Assembly (NCBI RefSeq): GCF_030272615.1
Contig: NC_081415.1
Span: 628,595,240 to 628,659,239, forward strand
Direction: 5' to 3'
Length of the DNA: 64,000 bases
From: Cryptomeria japonica
Lineage: Eukaryota; Streptophyta; Pinopsida; Cupressales; Cupressaceae
Positions 37,566 to 50,100 of the stretch are shown in pieces. The position numbers and the translations under genes are program-made. Position 1 is the stretch's first letter, and each line of letters opens with the position of its first letter. The notes under the pieces were generated by a model. It made no database searches and was not told the origin of the DNA. It saw only the letters and a list, made by a program, of their open reading frames with translations.

Positions 37566-38393
37566 ATGAAGAGGGAAGGTCCAAAGTTCAATAGAGAAAA
37601 TTTCAGTAAATGGAAAGATAGAATGAAGATATACATCAGAAGCATGGGTACTCAACACTGGTGCTATGTTGAGAATGCCTATGTTGCCCCTACTAGTACT
37701 CTCACCGATGACCAAAAGAGAGAGATGCAGGAGAATGGGCAAGTCATGGAAGCCCTAATTAGTAGTTTATCTAACATTGAGTTTATTGATGTCTAAGATA
37801 AGGTAAATCCCAAAGAGGTATGGGATACTTTTGAAAATATCTATGGCGGTGATGAGCATGTAAAATAAGCTAAGGAAGAAAGCCTTAGAGGGAAGTTTGA
37901 ACACATGTGGATGGTTGAAGGTGAGACCATTCAATAGTATGGAATAAGAATCAAAACCATTGTTGGAGATATCAAGAGTGCAGGTGGTAAAATAGAAGAT
38001 TCCACTGTTGTGAGCAAAGTCCTAAGATCCTTATTACCGGTCTATACAATAAGGGTTGCTGCTATTCAGGAGTTGAGATCAATAGATAAGATTAAGGTAT
38101 CCCTAGACTCCATCATTGCAAAGTTGACAGCCTATGAGCTAAACAGTTTTGATGGTAGTGTTCAAAAGACTGAATCAACTTTTAAAGCTTCTGTTGTACC
38201 ATCCAGAAAAGGAAAAGAAGCTAGCACTAGTGGTGAACTAAGACAGAGCAGAGAAATGGATGATGAGGAGATTCTGATGGCATTTGAAGCTCTTCTTGCT
38301 AGGAAACTTCCAAAGGGAACTAACAAATATAGAGGTAAGCTCCCTTTGAAATGCTTTTCTTGTAACTAGATAGGACATATTGCTGTAAACTGT
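37566..38393 (+). pseudogene. Element E gag
   Basis: I start at the ATG at 37566 (MKREGPKFNRENFSKWK). The copia gag domain follows (VWDTFENIYGGDEHVK, LRGKFEHMWMVEGETI, STVVSKVLRSLLP, DSIIAKLTAYEL) and a zinc knuckle CFSCN-x-IGHIAVNC at 38352-38393. In-frame stops fall at 37794 (TAA), about 37866 (TAA), about 37935 (TAG) and 38367 (TAG, in place of Gln inside the knuckle). The product would form the particle and bind RNA. It is only ~60 bases from the primer site, as in intact elements. Confidence 0.9.
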
Positions 38394-39893
38394 CCTAATG
38401 GCGACAACAAGGATGAATCAGAAAGGTTCAAGAAATTCAAAGGAGGAAACCGGAGAAACTATTTTGTGGTAGTTGATGAAGGTGTCACAGATGAAGAATT
38501 AGAAGATGAAGAAAATGAAGATATTGTGTTTGTTGCTGTCAAGGAAGATGTGTCAGACAAGAAGGCTCTTGTCTCCCAGTTTGATAATTCCAATGAGTGG
38601 ATTATTGAAAGTGGTTGTTCTCACCAGATGACTGGTGATCAGAGAAAGTTTCTATCCTTGGAAGAGTATGATGGTGGTGTGGTTCACTTTGGTAATGATG
38701 CACCATGCATGGTCAAAGGCAGAGGGTCCATCTCTTTGAATTGAAAGAGTAGTGCTGGCAATGTGTATTGGGTTGATGGTCTTAGACACAACCTTCTGAG
38801 TGTTGCCTAGCTGTATGACAGTGGTCTCACTCTGGAATTCAAGAATGGAGTGTGCAGAATCAAAGGAAAGAATGGTGAATTGGTGGCCACCGCCATGAAG
38901 ACCAAATGTAACCTATTTCAACTGAATGCAAATATAAGTACATGTCTTATGGCTAAATTTGATGATAGCTGGATATGGCATAGGAGACTCTGCCATGTAA
39001 ACTTTGATAACATTGTGAAGGCTAGTAAGATCAAGGCAGTTAGAGGGTTGTCGGTAATAAGAAAACCAGATAATACCTTGTGCAGAGAGTGTCAATTGGG
39101 GAAAATGTCTTCCTCAACCTTTAAAGGTAAACCTTTCACTACTGACAATTTTCTTGACCTTGTGCATACTGATTTGTATGGTCCTATGAAAACTAGGAGT
39201 GTGCAGGGTGATAGGTACTTCATGATTCTCACTGATGACTGCTCAAGAATGATGTGGGTCACATTCTTGAAAGATAAGTCTGAAGCTTTTGTATAGTTCA
39301 AAGCTTTCAGAGCATTAGTAGAGAAGGAAAGCAGTAAAAGAATCAAGTGCCTGAGAACTAATCAAGGAGGGGAATTCACTTCCAGTGAATTCAACAAGTA
39401 CTATGAAGAACATGGCATCAAGAGGCAACTGTCTACCCCCTGGACTCCACAATAGAATGGCCTAGTAGAGAGGAATAAACAGACTATGGTTGAAGCAGCT
39501 AGAATTATGTTGATTCAAGGAAAGGTAGCCCACACCTTTTGGAGAGAAGTGGTGAGCACTGCAGTCTACACAATGAACTGGGTGCTCATGAAGAAAGGTA
39601 AGGATAAAACTCCTTATGAGTATTGGACTGGTAAGACACCTATGGTTAGCTACTTTAGAGTGTTTGGTAGCAAATATTACATCAAGAGGAGTGAACACCA
39701 GAGCAAATTTGATGTGAAATGTGATGAGGGAATATTCTTAGGGTATTCCACCAAGAGAAAATCTCTCAAGTGTTTCAATAATAGGACTCAGAGAATTATG
39801 GAAAGCATCAATGTAAGAGTTGATGAAACCTTTAAGAAAACTAAGGAAACTGACAGTGAGCAAGCGGTAAATGAAGCGGTTGTAACCTTCTAG
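38394..39893 (+). pseudogene. Element E protease and integrase
   Basis: The protease motif is WIIESGCSHQMTGD: the catalytic Asp is Glu (ESG at 38607-38615), so it should be inactive. The pre-integrase and zinc finger lie at about 38970-39105 (HRRLCHVNFD ... LCRECQLGK). The integrase core has Asp at 39171 (VHTDLYGP) and Glu in GLVERNK near 39460-39480. The second Asp, in LRTxQGGEF, is Asn (codon AAT at 39360-39362). Stops are at 38742 (TGA), about 38808, 39294, about 39452 and 39891 (all TAG). The order of domains and the reading phase are otherwise well kept. Confidence 0.9.
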
Positions 39894-39938
39894 GAATCGG
39901 TTATCAGTCAACTGAGTACCAGTAATAGTGTTCCAACA

Positions 39939-41656
39939 TTGGTAGATGTAGATGCTGATACTGATGGAGATGAGGATGAAGAAGAAAAGCAAGAGGAATC
40001 TATCAAGACCATTCCTTGGTATGTCAAGCTGAATCATGATCCTAAGCAGATCATAGGAGATAAGGATGCAAGAATCCTTACAAGAAGAAAGGTTAGAGAA
40101 AACTCATGTATGACCTTCGAATTTGAGCCTAAATCATTCAAAGAGGCAAATAAAGATGAAGAATGGATCAAGGCAATGGAAGAGGAACTTGACCAGATAG
40201 AGAAAAATGCTACATGGTCTTTGGTACCCAGACCGGAGCATAAAAATGTCATTGGTACCAAATGGGTTTTCAGAAATAAGCTGAATAAGGATGGCATAGT
40301 GATTAGAAACAAAGCCAGAATGGTGTGCAAAGGATATGCCCAAGAAGAAGGAGAAGACTATGGAGAAACCTTTGCTCCTATAGCCAAATTGGAAGGAGTT
40401 CATATGCTTCTTGCATATGCAGCTTTTAAAGGATTCAAAGTCTATCAAATGGATGTAAAATTTGCATTCCTAAATGGTGTACTTGAAGAGGAAGTGTATA
40501 TAGAGAAACCAGATGGGTTTTCCCTATCTGAAGATAGTGACATGGTGTGCAGGCTACATAAAGCCTTATATGGTCTAAAGCAGGCACCTAGAGCATGGTA
40601 TGAACACCTGCATTCCCATCTTGTGAAGATTGGAATTGAGAGAACAAGTGAAGATAGCAATATCTACTTGAAGTATGAAGGAGATCAGATCCTGATCTAT
40701 GAGGTATTTGTTGATGACATTATCTTTGGTGGAGATGACAAGATGAGTCCTAAGTTTGCAGATGAGATGAAGAAAGAGTTTGAGATGTCACTCATAGGGG
40801 AGATTAAGTTCTTCATTGGACTACAGATCCAACAGATGAAAGATGGAATCTTTATCACTCAGTCCAAGTATGTCAAAGAGGTGTTGAAGACCTCTGGCAT
40901 GGAAGATAGCAAATCGCTTGGTACACTGATGGTGACCGGTTGTAAATTATCCAAAGACGATGACTCAACATTGGTTGATGAGAAGGAATACCGATCAATG
41001 ATTGGTAAATTGCATTATGTAGTGCATAGTAGACCAGATATTGTACATGTAGTTGGCATTACTGCAAGGTTCTAGAAAAGCTCAAGAGAATCCCACTTGG
41101 TTGCAGTCAAGCAGATTCTTAGGTATCTGAAGGGAACTATTGACTATGGGTTATGGTATCCATACAATAATGATTTTAACTTGAAAGTGTTTAGAGATGC
41201 TGATTGGGCTGGTTAGATGACTAGAAGAGCACAACCGGTGGTGCACTATTTTTTGGTGGTAGATTGGTCTCATGGATGAGTAAGAAGTAGAGTTGTCTCT
41301 CTTAGTCTATAGTGGAAGCAGAGTATGTTGCAGCTTTCATGAACTGCACTCAGACAATTTGGATGAAGCATGTATTAAATGGCTTCAAAGTTCCTGTATC
41401 TGAACCGGTAAGTATATTTTGTGACAATACTAGTGCAATTAACATCTCCAAGAATCCGGTTTTACATTCAAGAACCAAGCACTTTGAGCTTAAGTATCAT
41501 TTCTTGACGGAAGAGGTTCAGAACAAAGAGATTGCACTGGAACATGTCTTTAGTAAGGAGCAGTTAGTAGACATATTCACCAAGCCTCTCCCAAAGGCTA
41601 CATTTATGTACTTAAGAGGCGAATTAGGGTTGCTGCCCCTTCAGGAAGTAAACTAA
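39939..41656 (+). pseudogene. Element E reverse transcriptase and RNase H
   Basis: The longest clean copia frame in the window runs 378 codons from 39939. An acidic linker is followed by LDQIEKNATWSLVPR near 40185, GTKWVFRN near 40255, YQMDVKFAFLNG near 40443, [12 protein letters not shown] near 40568 and FVDDIIFGG with both catalytic Asp codons at 40713-40718. TAG at 41073 breaks it. RNase H follows in more than one frame: DADWAG near 41196, then the FCDNTSAINISKNP block near 41417-41460 and FTKPLPKATF near 41575, ending QEVN-stop at 41656. Confidence 0.93.
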
Positions 41657-41861
41657 AGGTATATGCTCCACATCAGTCAAGTATTGCATAGTCAAATTTT
41701 TTCTTCAGGATTGATGTGTTGAAGGATGCTACTCCTCAGGGGGAGCAGCATAATTGAATAGGGAAACTTGTGCCTCCACTTTGGCATTGTTGTCAAAGGG
41801 CGAGAAGAAGTGAAGCAGAGAGATATCTTTGTATATTGCCATCAATGCCAAAGGGGGAGAT
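41657..41861 (+). promoter_or_regulatory. Element E 3' untranslated region with two polypurine tracts
   Basis: An upstream tract, TTGTCAAAGGGCGAGAAG (about 41789-41806), and the terminal tract AAAGGGGGAGAT at 41850-41861, next to the 3' LTR, are both present. Two or more tracts before the 3' LTR are a Sirevirus hallmark. Confidence 0.88.
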
Positions 41862-43329
41862 TGTTGGCATTATGTGAACCGGTATGAGGACATAATGACA
41901 TTATATGTTGTCATTGATGTCAATATGCTGAAGAGAAGAGAACCGGTATAACATTGTGAACCGACATTTATGCCAAAGTGAAGTAGTGTGTTTGTGTAAG
42001 GTGAACCAGCATGTGGTTATGGGAACCGACACATGGAATCTTTCTATGACTACCGGTTGGTAGTCTCAACTTTAGGGTTTCTAGTTTAAGTTCTTCAAGC
42101 CTGTGTGGCTCAACCGGTGACTTTGTGTGATGAGTTAGCATTGTAATGAAGAAAAGATCATGTTGCCACATCAGCCTTGTGCACATGAAGGATCTTGCAT
42201 GAAAGGATATTGTTCCCATCTACCTCAGGAATGTGTGAAGCCTATAAACAGTGATAACGCATGATGGGTTATCAGCCGCCATGAAATCGGTGGAAAACGA
42301 ACGATGGAGAATGTCTTGAGATTGGATCAAGATTGTTGCATTTAATGCAATATGCTCAATAGTCAAGATTGAACTGTTTGAATTCCTTAACCTAATAGGT
42401 TTAGGGTTTAGGGTTTATGCTACCGACCTATCTATTTCCTATAAGGTCAATGTTGTGTTTCTTTCTGAGGTTGTTGGCAAAAGTTGTATGTGTGTATCCA
42501 AGTGAAGAGATACATGATTCTTGCAAGACCATAAGAGAGAAGTGATACCTGTAGAGTGTAAGTGCAGAAGGTGAAGAGGAGCTAAAGCAGATCTACATTG
42601 GCATTGAGTGTTGTTACCAGATCATTGTTATACTTGTTGATCTCTAACCACCTCAATAGTTGGGAAATCCCTTAACAGGGTAGCTTTAACTGACTTTCTG
42701 TAAATCCTTTAATAGGGTGACTCAAAACCATTGAGTTCTTAAAATCCTCTAACAAGGTAACCTTTAACAGGGTTTAACCCTTAACCGGGTATTCTAGCCA
42801 TCCCTTAACCAAGTGATCCCTAACAAGATCGGTTCCTAACATGACCTATTGTATCAGTCTTTAACTGGACAAGGCTCCTAATAGAGCAAACTTCTAAAGA
42901 GTTCAAAAAGAGCTTGTGGGTATTCATCCCCACTATGGTTTTTCCCAGTTGGGTTTCCAAGTGAAAAATATGTGTGTCATATGTGATGTCTTTTTCATGT
43001 GATGCTATGTTGTTTCCTATCAAGCAGTGAATCATGTTGATCTAGCTATATATATATATATCTTTGATGATAGATTACCTGCTCATGCACTACGATGAAA
43101 TGGAATGAAGTATTAGATTGTATGAAAAGATAAGTGTCAACTGATTTATGCTTGTCTCAGTTATTCTAGGTTCTGCCGGTTGTACTCTATTCAAGACCGG
43201 TGTTACTATTTGTATGCCTAAGCACAATGTCTGCTGACAAACTGGTTTTGGATTATGTTTTTGTCTATACTGATTCACCTCCCCCTCTCAGTACCGGTTT
43301 GGTACTATCCATTCATCATTGAGTTATCA
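41862..43329 (+). repeat. Element E 3' LTR
   Basis: Uninterrupted 1468 bp copy, TGTTGGCATTATGTG...GAGTTATCA. It is the reference that allows the split 5' LTR to be pieced together. Small open frames in it recur in the 5' copy and are not genes. Confidence 0.95.
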
Positions 43330-43631
43330 CTTGGCCTTCCTGCATGTGCAGGCCCCTATTGTAGCAGTAATATTCAATTATTGGCCAGTAAGCGAATATT
43401 GTGGGTCACAAATCCCACTGAGGTTTTTCCCACACCGGGTTTCCTCATTAAAATATTGTGTTATGGTGTGCTTTTCATGTTGTGGTTCTTGTTCTTATTT
43501 GTTGCATTATTTCTGCTTTACCGGTACACAGTTTTAATATGTTTTTCATGTTATAAGATAACAAAATTGATTAACTAGTCAGATACTGATTCATCCCCCC
43601 TCTCAGTATCTTTAGGAATCCTAACAATAAT

Positions 43632-43876
43632 CCCATGATTTGTAGATCTGATAATGCACTCAGAAGTGCTTCTCTTGCTTTGCAATCATTGTCCATGTCC
43701 TTAGCCAACACTAGTGGATGAGGTTGATTCAAAATAGGAGCAACATAGCCATTATTAGTAACACCCCATATATCTCTTCCAATGCAGTTCAAATGTGTTT
43801 CCATTCTAATCTTCTATATGCCATAGTTAGTTCCATCAAGCTTCAAACTATCCTTCCTAAAAATATTTATTGCCAT
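43632..43876 (-). pseudogene. Element D gag, N-terminal part
   Basis: The start at 43876 gives MAINIFRKDSLKLDG, the usual opening of copia gag (F-x-G-x-N-Y), then a TAG where most relatives have W near the xWKxRM block. GRDIWGVTNNGYVAP and KAREALLSALSDLQ follow. The frame runs into the right end of solo LTR H at 43626 and resumes at 23144 on the far side. It lies 43 bases inside the D primer site. Confidence 0.88.
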
Positions 43877-43918
43877 AGGATCTCCTCAAGTTGTTAGGCT
43901 TCTACAAAAAGAGGACTT

Positions 43919-43931
43919 AGCTCTGATACCA
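43919..43931 (-). promoter_or_regulatory. Element D primer-binding site (initiator Met-tRNA)
   Basis: The minus strand reads TGGTATCAGAGCT, two bases inside the D 5' LTR; the last base differs from the B and F versions. Confidence 0.93.
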
Positions 43932-43933
43932 AT

Positions 43934-44989
43934 TCTTAGGTCCCAGGAAGGACAACTGAGAGGTGGGGGGGTGAATCAGTTGTGAACCAGTTGTCAATAA
44001 GTTGTAATCCAAATGAAAATTATTCCAACTTAAACTTAATGCTAGTAAACCAAACTTAAGTGTCAGTAAAATAGATTAACAGTACCGGTTTAACTTAATG
44101 CATAAAACATAAAGAGAAACAACATCCATAACACATAACACATAGATTTTGATGTGGAAACACGGTAAGGAAAAAACCACGGTGAGAAACCTTACCCACA
44201 ATCAGATGATACTACTACAAATAGTATGTGTATACAAATAGGGTCTGCACATGCAGAAAGGCCAATAGCCTAGAGCTCACTACTCAATCACAAAATAGGA
44301 GTGACACTGGCTACACAATTGGATGGTTAAATCCAATGATAATGTACTGCTCAAAAAAGCATCTCCAATGCTGTATTCAATTCCAGTTAAGCTTTGAACA
44401 TGAGTGTCAAAACACCTTCATAACCTTCTTTCAACCTTGAAATAATGTCTGCGTGATTCGCACAAGGATCTTCTTATTTTTTCTCTTCAATATTCGAATA
44501 CACTCATACCATAACCATATCCCCGATCTTCAATAAGATCTCACAATCATATATACAAAACCTAAGACCAAATGTATAGGTAGGCTCACTAAAGATATTA
44601 CAATTAAATCAATTACAAATAAGTCTTGATGTGATACAACATGTCGGTTCAATACATTTACCACAATAACCAATCAATAAACAATCTCCATAATGTGTCG
44701 TGCTGATTTGGAGTACTGGTCCATAACCTAGACCTATCTCTTGGTAAAGGAAAATCTGTCAACCCAATTAGATCAATAAGAAAAACACCAAATCCAAACT
44801 TCCAATCCATGGCTTTGACATAGCCAAATGATCTCCAGATGATAGCAAGTCATCATCGCTTCCGGTGAACAATATAACGTGCTGGTGAACACATACCGGT
44901 GAACATAATGTAAACCTCCAAGAAGACAAGTATTTATATCAATGATAAAACCAATGCAACACATGATGAAGTCATCCATAATACCAACA
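43934..44989 (-). repeat. Element D 5' LTR
   Basis: 1056 bp partner of 17815-18905. Its plus-strand start is TCTTAGGTCCC (TG mutated to TC) and its end is ATACCAACA. Confidence 0.9.
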
Positions 44990-44994
44990 ATATG

Positions 44995-45051
44995 TGCATT
45001 AATCAAAAGGGTATTGATATTTATATTACCATCAATGCCAAAGGGGGAGAT
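44995..45051 (+). promoter_or_regulatory. Element C 3' untranslated remainder and polypurine tract
   Basis: These 57 bases lie between the D insertion and the C 3' LTR, continuing the sequence that broke off at 17814. They end in ACCATCAATGCC followed by AAAGGGGGAGAT at 45040-45051, the C polypurine tract. Confidence 0.88.
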
Positions 45052-45678
45052 TGTTGGCATTGCATAAAGATTGCATTGACGAAGCTAAGTGTTGTCATTG
45101 ATGTCAATAATAACCTATAATGGAGTTGTATTGCAAACCGATAGTGATGTTGTTATGCAATTGGTAGTAGAGAAGTGAAGGGAACCAATACTGTTATGAA
45201 AGCAGTGATCAACTGGTGACCCCAACCAGTTGATGTGCGAAACCCTAACTGATGGAGCTTGGTGAATCGGTTATGTTGATCTATGATCGAATGGTGATCG
45301 AAGATGGAGATGCCATGTATGCATGGTGCATGTCATGAGTTTCAAAGTATTTTTGGTGTGTGAAGATAACTATTTATCTTGGGAATGAGTAGATGCATAG
45401 CATGAATTGGAAACCACGTGATGAGTTATAGGATTTGATGTGCGGTGATCAAGGAGTAGTCGAAGTTGTCTAGAACAATGTGTAGTTGATTTCTATATAA
45501 TCCAACAGTCATGATTTAACCGATATGTTTGTAATCTTTATGATATTTGTTGGTTTTGTGATGTGTTATCGACCTATTGTATTTGCTTATAATGTTGATG
45601 AGTTGTTTTGTAATAGTGTTGGCAATTTTGTTAAGTGTGGTAGTGTGATTGTTGTCGAACCAGAAGGAGTGCCTATAG
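45052..45678 (+). repeat. Element C 3' LTR, first piece
   Basis: It starts TGTTGGCATTGCATAAAG and is interrupted at 45679 by element G after TATAG. Together with 53330-54137 it gives a 1435 bp LTR. Confidence 0.92.
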
Positions 45679-46829
45679 TGATGAATACTAAGAGGGGGGG
45701 GTGAATTAGTATGCCAAAATCACTGTACTTAAACACTTTACTAGTCTAGCAGTAAATCGATAAAATAGTTTAGCAAACAAACTGGTTAGCACACATGCAA
45801 ACCAAATAGCAAATAATGCATTCCCCCATAGAAGCACAATCACCATAACACAAGAGATTTTGACGTGGAAACCCAAATGGGAAAAACCATGGTGAGATGA
45901 AACTCACAAGTAACTATCTATAGAATAGGAACCAAATCAGTTAAGGTCATACAATGTTCTTTACCAGAACAGATCCTGTTAGGAATCTCAATTGTTGTTA
46001 GGAGATAAGTCCGATTAAAGACTACCTTGCTAGAGGATTTTAGATCCACAAATGTGAACCACCTTGTTAGAGGATTTACAAAAGGCTTTTTGGGCCTACC
46101 CGATTAAGGGCTTTAGACTTGTCGAAGATGTGAGTAATCAACAAGTGAGTGATCTAGTAAATAGCACAATTTGCTTGGTTAGATCCTTGATAGCTCATTC
46201 CTAATGCATTCTAGCATTACTTCAATCTTCAACACACTCACACTCTACCTACTCTCACAAACATGAACTTCTCTTCTATATTCTCGATTACAAAAACTCA
46301 TCAACCACCTTAAACCCTAGCAACAACCTAAAACCCTAGACATGATGTCCTTATAAAGGAATCTGATTTCATGTCGGTCCAATAGGATTACAATACAATT
46401 TCCTAGGTTCAATGCATCTAGACATAATTGGTAACATGACACAAAAAGCACCACCAGAGTGTCGGCACCACTAATCAATCAGTGGATGGTAGCTCATCAC
46501 AAAATGCCAGTTGGTAACTCATCACAGAGCATTACCGGTTCAAACAAAATACTAGTTTAAGCAAAATACTGGTTGCTGGTTTGACAAAATAAAGACTGAG
46601 AAATATGAGTTGTGCCACTTCGTTCCTTCATACTGCTTGAGATCCTCGAACCGCTTGGGGTCTTCATACCGCTTCAGACTGCTAAACACTTTTTACAAAA
46701 CATCGATAGTCTAAAGACTATAATACATCATACCAGTTGAGCTGTAACTCAAACATACAAAAAGTGATCTCAAATCAAGTGTGTGTCCATGAATGACAAT
46801 CACAGCATCAATCATCAAAAATGCCAACA
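45679..46829 (-). repeat. Element G 3' LTR
   Basis: 1151 bp, TG...CA on the minus strand (TGTTGGCATTTTT...TAGTATTCATCA). Nearly the same length as the partner and about 14 substitutions in the first ~290 bases compared. Confidence 0.93.
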
Positions 46830-46844
46830 ATCTCCCCCTTTGGC
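46830..46844 (-). promoter_or_regulatory. Element G polypurine tract
   Basis: The minus strand reads GCCAAAGGGGGAGAT, identical to the tracts of C and E. A second tract-like stretch (GGCAAAGGGGGAGA, minus strand) occurs at 47026-47039. Confidence 0.9.
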
Positions 46845-47199
46845 ATTGATGGCAACACTTAGGAAAAATTTTGACATCTAAGTGTTTTACAACAAAAATA
46901 TGCCATAATCAAAATTACTCCCCCTAAGCATATACACTATCCCTTTTGCAGAAAATACAATGTATACTACTCCTTAACAGAAATAACATGAAAGTATACA
47001 TCAAAACATCAAAATTTATATACTTCTCCCCCTTTGCCAACAATGACAAAAATATTGTAGACTAACCCCCGTTTCATTAGTATTAAAATAATAAGTGTTT
47101 ATGACACTAAAGAGTAAAACTTGTCAAAAACTGATTTAAAGTCCTACAAAAATTGCTTCATGGATAAGGACCATGACTCAAGTAGGGATGTAGCCACCT

Positions 47200-50100
47200 C
47201 TTTCTCTATTTGCATCTAGGAGACCTATTCTTCCATGGCATTTATCGTGCTCATTTCTTGAGTGACCGTTAGGGCATCAAGATCTAGATAGCATTTTTGT
47301 AGAATTTGCAGTCGTGACAGTAGGATCAGTTGAAGTTCTTGCAAATTACGTGTCCAGTTGCTTATCTCTGCCTCTATTCTTGTAGACTAGATTTGAAGTC
47401 AGTGAATAGTTTGACCATATGTGGAGAAGGAGTCATATGGCATCTTGAAGGTGCTAATAAATGACTGCATATCAGTTTGCAGTTTGACCTTCTGAGTGAG
47501 CACATCATCACAAAATAACTGAGGTTGACAAATCTTGCTAAGTAGAAGATTGCCCTCATTCATTGCATCTCTAATGTATTTTTGTGCCTTTTGGAGATCA
47601 GACTGGATCTCTGTTAACTTTCTCACCAAGGCAGTGTCCAGAGCCTTTTGATGTTCCTTCTTGGCATTTGCTTCTGCAACCTCTTCCAGGCTTTGCACCT
47701 AGTCTTCTACAACTATGCATAGGAGCTTCAATTGTGCAAGTGAGGAATCAGTACTGGGAAGGTTCGTACTGGGTATCAAATTGGTAAGTGTTTCCATCGC
47801 AGTTTGGATAACATCTTCCTCCTTTTTCCTCCTTAGAGCATCCAATCGGTCTTGAGCAAGCTTAATGCTCTGCAACAACTCTGATTCATTTGCAGATTGT
47901 AGGTCAATAGGACTAGTAATGTCAGCCAGTTTAGCCTGACTACTAGTTGCCATTGGGGTCTCCACCTGTGTGCTCTTTCCACTGCTTCTTTATTCTTGGC
48001 TTTTTTCTTATCTTCTTGAGCCTTCCTCTACTCCTCTTCTTCTTTCTTTCTTTTCTCTTCTTCTTGTCTCTTCTCTTCATCTTTTCACTTCTTCTCTTCT
48101 TCCTTCTTTCTCTTCTCCTCATCCTGTTTCTTCTCTTCCTCTTTCTGCTTGTCCTCTTCTTTCTTTTCCTCTTCCTTCTTCTTCTTCTCCTCTTCCTGTT
48201 TCTTATTTTCCTCTTCTCTTCTCTTCTTCTCCTCTTCTTCTCTTATCCTCTTCCTCTTTCTTCTTTTTCTCCTCTTTTCTCTTATCTTCTTCATCTTTCC
48301 TCTTGTCCTCCTCTTCTCTCTTATTCTCTTCCTCTTTCTTCTTTTCCTCCTCTTTTCTCTTATCTTCTTCATCTGCCTGTTTCTTCTTTTCTGCTTCCTG
48401 TTGCTTCTTTTCTTCTTCTGCCTGCTTCTCCTATCATGTTCCTTTTGATGGTGTACCCTAAGTAACATTTTCACCATCTAAGGTGTCAACATTAATGGGG
48501 TCCATTTGTTCTATGACAGGTTCTCCTTCACTATTATACACCTCATCCAGTTTGCTAGTTTCTGGTTCTTGCTTAGCTTTCCTGTTGGCTTCAACCACTT
48601 GATGCATCTTTAGAGCTTCTTGAGCATGAGTATGTGTATCTTTTATCACTGCATGAACCTTTCCTTCCAGTAACAGGAGTCTTCTTCTTCTCATGAAGAA
48701 GAGGCCTTTGTATTTATTCATAACTTTGAAAAGTTCTGAATTTGATACATCAAGAAAATATTTCCTCCCTCATTTCCTATTCCTTTTCTATGGAAATGCA
48801 CCATTTGTTGTCTAAAGAATTATACAAATAATCCGGTGTCTCAGATCTAATTTCTGAAGGCAACTGGTCATTAATACACAAATACTTAATGATTTCCTGT
48901 TCAACTTCTTCCTTTTCATTATCATTGAAGTCATCAAAACAATCAATTAAATCATTCAATAATTTTGTCCTAATATTCTTTATAGTTCTTTGACAATGTG
49001 TCAAAGGTTTGTAAGAAGAAATATCAATATTTACCCATGTAGATGTTGCCGGTTCATTCTTTGTCTTTTTCTTTGTTTGCCTGATCTTCTTAGGCAGTTC
49101 TTCTGACACAGTTTTTTCTGAGTCCGGTAAAATGTTTTTTGTCTCCTGCTTCCTTTCAAAGACTTTGGCAGGTGCAACTTCTGGTTTCTTCTTAGTTGGT
49201 GACCGCTTGGTCACTTTGGGACTGGCTGCAGTAACCAGTGCCGATGCTAAAGGCACTGCCTTTCCTTTCTTTTCTGAGGGTTCTTCAACTAGTCTAACCC
49301 TTTCCAAATAGGTGCTGGTTCTCTTTGCCTTAGGATCAAGGGGTGAGGTGATTAGGGTAGAAGCATACCCATCCAGCATATCATACATTACCTCATAGCC
49401 CATAGGCTCTACTTCTTCCTGTCTGGGCTCAACGGCCTCCATTATGCATTCATCCACTTTGATGGGGAAGCAGTTATCTTCCTCATAATTTTTGACTATA
49501 TCACCAGATATTCTTACCCTTTGGTTCATTTTGCATCTGAACTCATCAAAGTATTTGTTCAGTGCTTCTGGATAGCCAGTTCCAACTATTTGTAGACTTT
49601 CCTTGATTTATTTTGTCACTGGTTGGTTGGAAAACCACTGAATGTCACCTACTCCTAGAAAGTAGCCTTGGAAGTAAAAGAACAAACCAACCAGTAGTTG
49701 TTCAAACTTAAATCTTAGTGCATTGTCTTGTTTGATCGAATTAAGATTCAACATAAGTTGTCTTTGCATACAAGTGCATCTATCAAACGATGCATCTTCC
49801 TTGATCATCCTGTAAGTGGCATTTACCGCTATAGGAGAGACAAAATTAATTCTGCTAGCAGAGAACATCCGGTAACCTATCACCATGTAGGCATACTTGA
49901 CTAGATCATCCTTGATTGATTTTACAGTCATTCACATGAGTCACTCACTGAACTAGTGAGCTTGGACATTACAGTCTTGTTGACCTTCCTTAGGGTTGGC
50001 ACTTCCCCTGTGTTACAGAAACCGATGATGGCATGAATTGCTTCTAGTGTGATATCATGCGTCCGCTCTAGGTACATCTTATCACCATGTACCCTACTTA

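Noticed and set aside
43335..43626. Independent B-family LTR fragment
   Set aside because: It joins 23150-23584 exactly once element E and one CTTGG are removed, and the pair is flanked by ATAAT. It is half of solo LTR H, not a separate insertion.
43632..44989. Separate truncated copia element unrelated to 17815-23144
   Set aside because: Its LTR matches 17815-18905, its gag continues at 23144 and the outer flanks match at four of five bases. One element D explains all of this.
47947..48465. Plus-strand frames rich in Leu, Ser and Phe
   Set aside because: They are antisense shadows of the Lys/Glu repeat in element G ORF2, caused by the pyrimidine-rich strand.
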